Positions 44,872 to 47,739 of a DNA stretch of 47,739 nucleotides are shown in pieces (position 1 is the first letter of the stretch; each line of letters opens with the position of its first letter). The notes beneath the pieces were generated by a model. It was not told the origin of the DNA. It made no database searches and worked only from the letters and a program-made list of their open reading frames with translations. The translations under genes were made by a program, and so were the position numbers. Origin of the DNA: Lactobacillaceae bacterium AF64-9pH9TA (GTDB lineage: Bacteria; Bacillota; Bacilli; Lactobacillales; Lactobacillaceae); the NCBI GenBank assembly GCA_027681045.1, contig JAQDCK010000008.1, positions 18,363 to 66,101 on the forward strand. Reading direction: 5' to 3'.

Positions 44872-47739
44872 TTAACTGTTGCTTTGGGAGTTAGCGACAC
44901 TCGAGTTGAAAGTAGATTCTGAGGTTAACGCGGACGCACTGTTTGAAACAGAAGTTACGACACTTTGTTCAGCTGAGGTCGGGTCACTCATACTTGCCAG
45001 TTCGGAAGCGGACATTTGCAGTATCTCAAGTTCTGATTGGGAAATTGACGCGCTTACGGAAGCTTGGTATTCAGCATTGGTATTTTCAGAATTGCCAACG
45101 GAAGAAGTTACTGAACCTTCGGAACTATCAGCAGTGACGGAACCAACGCTAGTGCTCGTGGAGTTTTGAGCTGGAGTGTTGGTGGTATTATCAGCGTTTG
45201 TAGTGGTTGTACCTGCATTGGTAGTACCGTTCGTCGTAGCCGCGATGCCTTGGACAGTTGTAGTGCCAGCAGTCGTTGCGGCAGCTGCAGGAGTTGCAGC
45301 GTTAGTGCCTGCTAGAGCAGTTGGCGTGTTAGCAGCTGGAGTATTTGCAGCCGGAATCGTCGGAACAAATGGAGTGTTGCCAACATTAGGAATCTGGGTA
45401 GCACTCTGACTTACTGAAGTGCTCAGTGATTCAATAGTTGATTGGCTTTCACTCGTAGCGCTGCTCAAACTCTGAGATTGGCTGATGCTTTCAGATTCAC
45501 TTACGCTAAGTGATTCACTAGTGCTAGTAGAAGTAGTTGAAGAACTCGTGCTTTCACTTGAGGAAGATGACTCACTTGGTGAAATTGATTCGGTACCACT
45601 GGTGCTCGTTGAACCAGATGCACTTGTGGAAGTGGTTGCGGAACCACTTGCACTCGTTAAACCAGACTTACTTGCAGAAGTTGCTTCAGAACCACTTACG
45701 CTCGTTGAGTTAGATTCACTCGTGGAAGTTGCTTCGGAGCTGCTTACGCTCGTTGAGCCCGATTCACTTGTGGAAGTGGATCCTGAGTTGCTTGCGCTCG
45801 TTGAGCCAGTCTCACTTGCTGAAGTGGATGCGGAATCACTGGTGCTTGTCGAGCCAGATTCACTCGTGGAAGTTGCTTCGGAACCACTGGCGCTCGTTGA
45901 ACCAGACTCACTTACTGAAGCTGATTCGGAACCACTGGCGCTCGTTGATCCAGACTCACTTGGTGAAGTGGATGCGGAACCACTGGCGCTCGTTGAACCA
46001 GACTCACTTGTGGAAGCTGATCCGGTACCACTAGTACTCGTTGAGATAGATTCACTTGGTGAAGTGGATGCGGAACCGCTGGTACTCGTTGAGCCAGATT
46101 CACTTGGTGAAGTGGATGCGGAACCACTGGTGCTCGTTGAACCAGACTCACTTGAGGAAGCTGATTCTGAACCGCTGGTGCTCGTTGAACCTGATTCACT
46201 CGTGGAAGTGGATGCGGAACCGCTAGTACTCGTTGAACCTAATTCTCTTGAGGAAGTGGATGCGGAGCTGCTTGCGCTCGTTGAATCAGATGCACTCGTG
46301 GAAGTGGATGCGGAACCGCTAGTACTCGTTGAACCAGATTCACTTGAGGAAGTGGATGCGGAGCCACTTACGCTCGTTGAGTCAGACTCACTTGGTGAAG
46401 TGGATGCGGAGCTACTTATGCTCGTCGAACCAGATTCACTCGTGGAAGTGGATGCGGAGCTGCTTACGCTCGTTGAATCAGACTCACTTGGTGAAGTGGA
46501 TGCGGAGCTACTTATACTCGTTGAACCAGATTCACTTGAGGAAGTGGATGCGGAACCACTTGCACTCGTTGAACCAGATTCACTTGAGGAAGTGGATTCA
46601 GACTCGCTTGCGCTCGTTGAACCTGATTCACTCGTTGAAGTGGATGCGGAGCCACTTACGCTCGTTGAGCCAGACTCACTTGGTGAAGTGGATTCGGAAC
46701 CGCTAGTACTCGTTGAGCCAGATTCACTTGAGGAAGTGGATTCAGATCTGCTTACACTCGTTGAGTTAGATTCACTTGTTGAAGTAGATTCAGAGCCACT
46801 TGTGCTCGTTGAACCTGATTCACTTGAAGAAGTGGATTCAGACTCGCTTGCGCTCGTTGAACCTGATTCACTTGAGGAAGTGGATTCAGACTCGCTTGCG
46901 CTCGTGGAAGTGGATGCAGATCTGCTTACACTCGTTGAGTTAGATTCACTTGTTGAAGTAGATTCAGAGCCACTTGTGCTCGTTGAGCTAGACTCACTTG
47001 GTGAAGTAGATTCGGAACCACTTGTGCTCGTTGAACCAGACTCACTTGAAGAAGTGGATACGGAGCCACTTGCACTAGTTGAGTTAGATTCACTCGAGGA
47101 AGTGGATGCGGAACCACTGGTGCTCGTTGAGCTAGATTCACTTGAGGAAGTGGATGCGGATTCGCTTGCACTAGTTGAACCAGACTCACTCGTGGAAGTG
47201 GATGCGGAGCTGCTTACGCTCGTTGAACCAGATTCACTTGAGGAAGTGGATTCAGAATTGCTTCCGCTCGTTGAGTTGGATGTACTCGTGGAAGTGGATG
47301 CGGAGCTACTTACGCTCGTTGAACCAGATGCACTTGTTGACGCTGATTCGAAACCACTCACGCTCGTTGAACCAGACTTACTTGAGGATGTGGATTCTGA
47401 ACCACTGGCGCTCGTTGAACCAGATGCACTTGCTGAAGTTGATTCAGAGCCGCTTACGCTCGTTGAACCTGATTCACTTGTTGACGCTGATTCGGAGTCG
47501 CTTACACTCGTTGAGCCAGATCTACTTGCTGAAGTTGATTCAGACTCGTTTTCACTCGTGGAAGTGGATGCGGAGCTGCTTGCACTCGTTGAACCAGATT
47601 CACTCGTTGAAATGGATGCGGAGCCGCTTAAACTCGTTGAGTTTGATTCACTTGCAGAAGCTGATTCGGAGCTGCTTACGCTCGTTGAGCCAGACTCACT
47701 TGCGCTGGTTGATGCGGAAGTACTTGCAGATTCACTTGC
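44872..47739 (-). CDS. Serine-rich repeat surface protein, C-terminal part (partial)
   Basis: The frame is open from the window edge to a stop at 44872, giving at least 955 residues, so the true start is outside. About 725 residues are an almost strict Ser-X alternation in 16-residue units of the type SESGSTSxSGSxSTSx. This is the target type for O-glycosylation in serine-rich repeat proteins exported by SecA2/SecY2. A 170-residue tail follows: a Thr/Ala/Asn-rich linker ([12 protein letters not shown] and on) and a last segment with [16 protein letters not shown]. The protein ends SVANSQSNS with no LPXTG, no membrane segment and no positive tail, so it is not a normal sortase substrate. Glycosylation and export genes are not in the window. 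Confidence 0.88.
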   Translation of the reverse strand, partial: ASESASTSASTSASESGSTSVSSSESASASESNSTSLSGSASISTSESGSTSASSSASTSTSENESESTSASRSGSTSVSDSESASTSESGSTSVSGSESTSASASGSTSASGSESTSSSKSGSTSVSGFESASTSASGSTSVSSSASTSTSTSNSTSGSNSESTSSSESGSTSVSSSASTSTSESGSTSASESASTSSSESSSTSTSGSASTSSSESNSTSASGSVSTSSSESGSTSTSGSESTSPSESSSTSTSGSESTSTSESNSTSVSRSASTSTSASESESTSSSESGSTSASESESTSSSESGSTSTSGSESTSTSESNSTSVSRSESTSSSESGSTSTSGSESTSPSESGSTSVSGSASTSTSESGSTSASESESTSSSESGSTSASGSASTSSSESGSTSISSSASTSPSESDSTSVSSSASTSTSESGSTSISSSASTSPSESDSTSVSGSASTSSSESGSTSTSGSASTSTSASDSTSASSSASTSSRELGSTSTSGSASTSTSESGSTSTSGSESASSSESGSTSTSGSASTSPSESGSTSTSGSASTSPSESISTSTSGTGSASTSESGSTSASGSASTSPSESGSTSASGSESASVSESGSTSASGSEATSTSESGSTSTSDSASTSASETGSTSASNSGSTSTSESGSTSVSSSEATSTSESNSTSVSGSEATSASKSGLTSASGSATTSTSASGSTSTSGTESISPSESSSSSESTSSSTTSTSTSESLSVSESESISQSQSLSSATSESQSTIESLSTSVSQSATQIPNVGNTPFVPTIPAANTPAANTPTALAGTNAATPAAAATTAGTTTVQGIAATTNGTTNAGTTTTNADNTTNTPAQNSTSTSVGSVTADSSEGSVTSSVGNSENTNAEYQASVSASISQSELEILQMSASELASMSDPTSAEQSVVTSVSNSASALTSESTFNSSVANSQSNS
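45573..47739. repeat. 48-bp tandem repeats coding for the serine-rich tract
   Basis: About 45 units of 48 bp, each built from blocks such as GAACCAGATTCACTTG, AGGAAGTGGATGCGGA and the CTxxCGCTCGTTG class. Units differ at a few bases each, and the period is shifted in places (around 46900) where part of a unit has been lost. The array runs off the window edge. Confidence 0.9.

Noticed and set aside
44879..46706. Open frames on the plus strand through the serine-rich gene
   Set aside because: They are antisense shadows of a low-complexity repeat, lack ribosome sites and give repetitive non-protein-like peptides.
45573..47739. Regular 48-bp repeats that look like a CRISPR array at first sight
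   Set aside because: There are no unique spacers; the whole unit repeats in frame and codes for alternating serines.

Overview
The window looks like a Lactobacillus chromosome, most probably Lactobacillus delbrueckii or a close relative. The evidence is the core gene order phoH-ybeY-cdd-era-recO-(T-box)-glyQ-glyS-dnaG-rpoD, the GC-rich codon use of the housekeeping genes, strong AGGAGG-type ribosome binding sites, a GH1 phospho-glycosidase with a cre site, and a high load of degraded insertion sequences. The species call is inference from gene content; no database was searched.

Region 1 (1-3619): the right-hand part of an IS66-family element whose transposase is broken by a frameshift and two stops. 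It is also split by an IS110-family element that lies precisely inside the tnpC reading frame. The IS110 transposase is intact, and its upstream non-coding end repeats the target-junction sequence, as expected for a bridge RNA.

Region 2 (3620-16900): an accessory defence island, more AT-rich than the rest and full of IS elements. On the minus strand it carries a tightly packed run: a SnoaL-like/PglZ chimera, brxL, a SIR2-domain gene, a HerA/DUF87 ATPase gene and an XRE regulator relic. Only the brxL end of a BREX locus survives, and it is coupled to what looks like a SIR2-HerA defence pair. The island also holds a decayed IS4-family element, an orphan membrane-anchored protein, a decayed IS3-family element and a DUF262/DUF1524 (GmrSD-like) gene.

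Region 3 (16900-29940): metabolic and envelope genes. These are a DUF915 lipoprotein hydrolase, an S9 peptidase, an alpha/beta hydrolase, and a four-gene minus-strand locus (gtrA-like, PilZ-containing family 2 glycosyltransferase, polytopic membrane protein, GGDEF diguanylate cyclase). That locus looks like a self-contained c-di-GMP-controlled exopolysaccharide system. A YbjQ protein, a PTS IIC relic and a catabolite-controlled GH1 phospho-beta-glycosidase follow.

Region 4 (29940-43700): a long minus-strand housekeeping block (rpsU, phoH, ybeY, cdd, era, recO, T-box, glyQ, glyS, dnaG). It ends in three consecutive rpoD-like sigma factor genes where one is normal. A PPDK-regulator gene lies on the plus strand.

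Region 5 (43700-47739): a YitT-family membrane protein and the 3' part of a very long serine-rich repeat surface protein built on a 48-bp repeat. This protein has no recognisable LPXTG anchor at its C-terminus.
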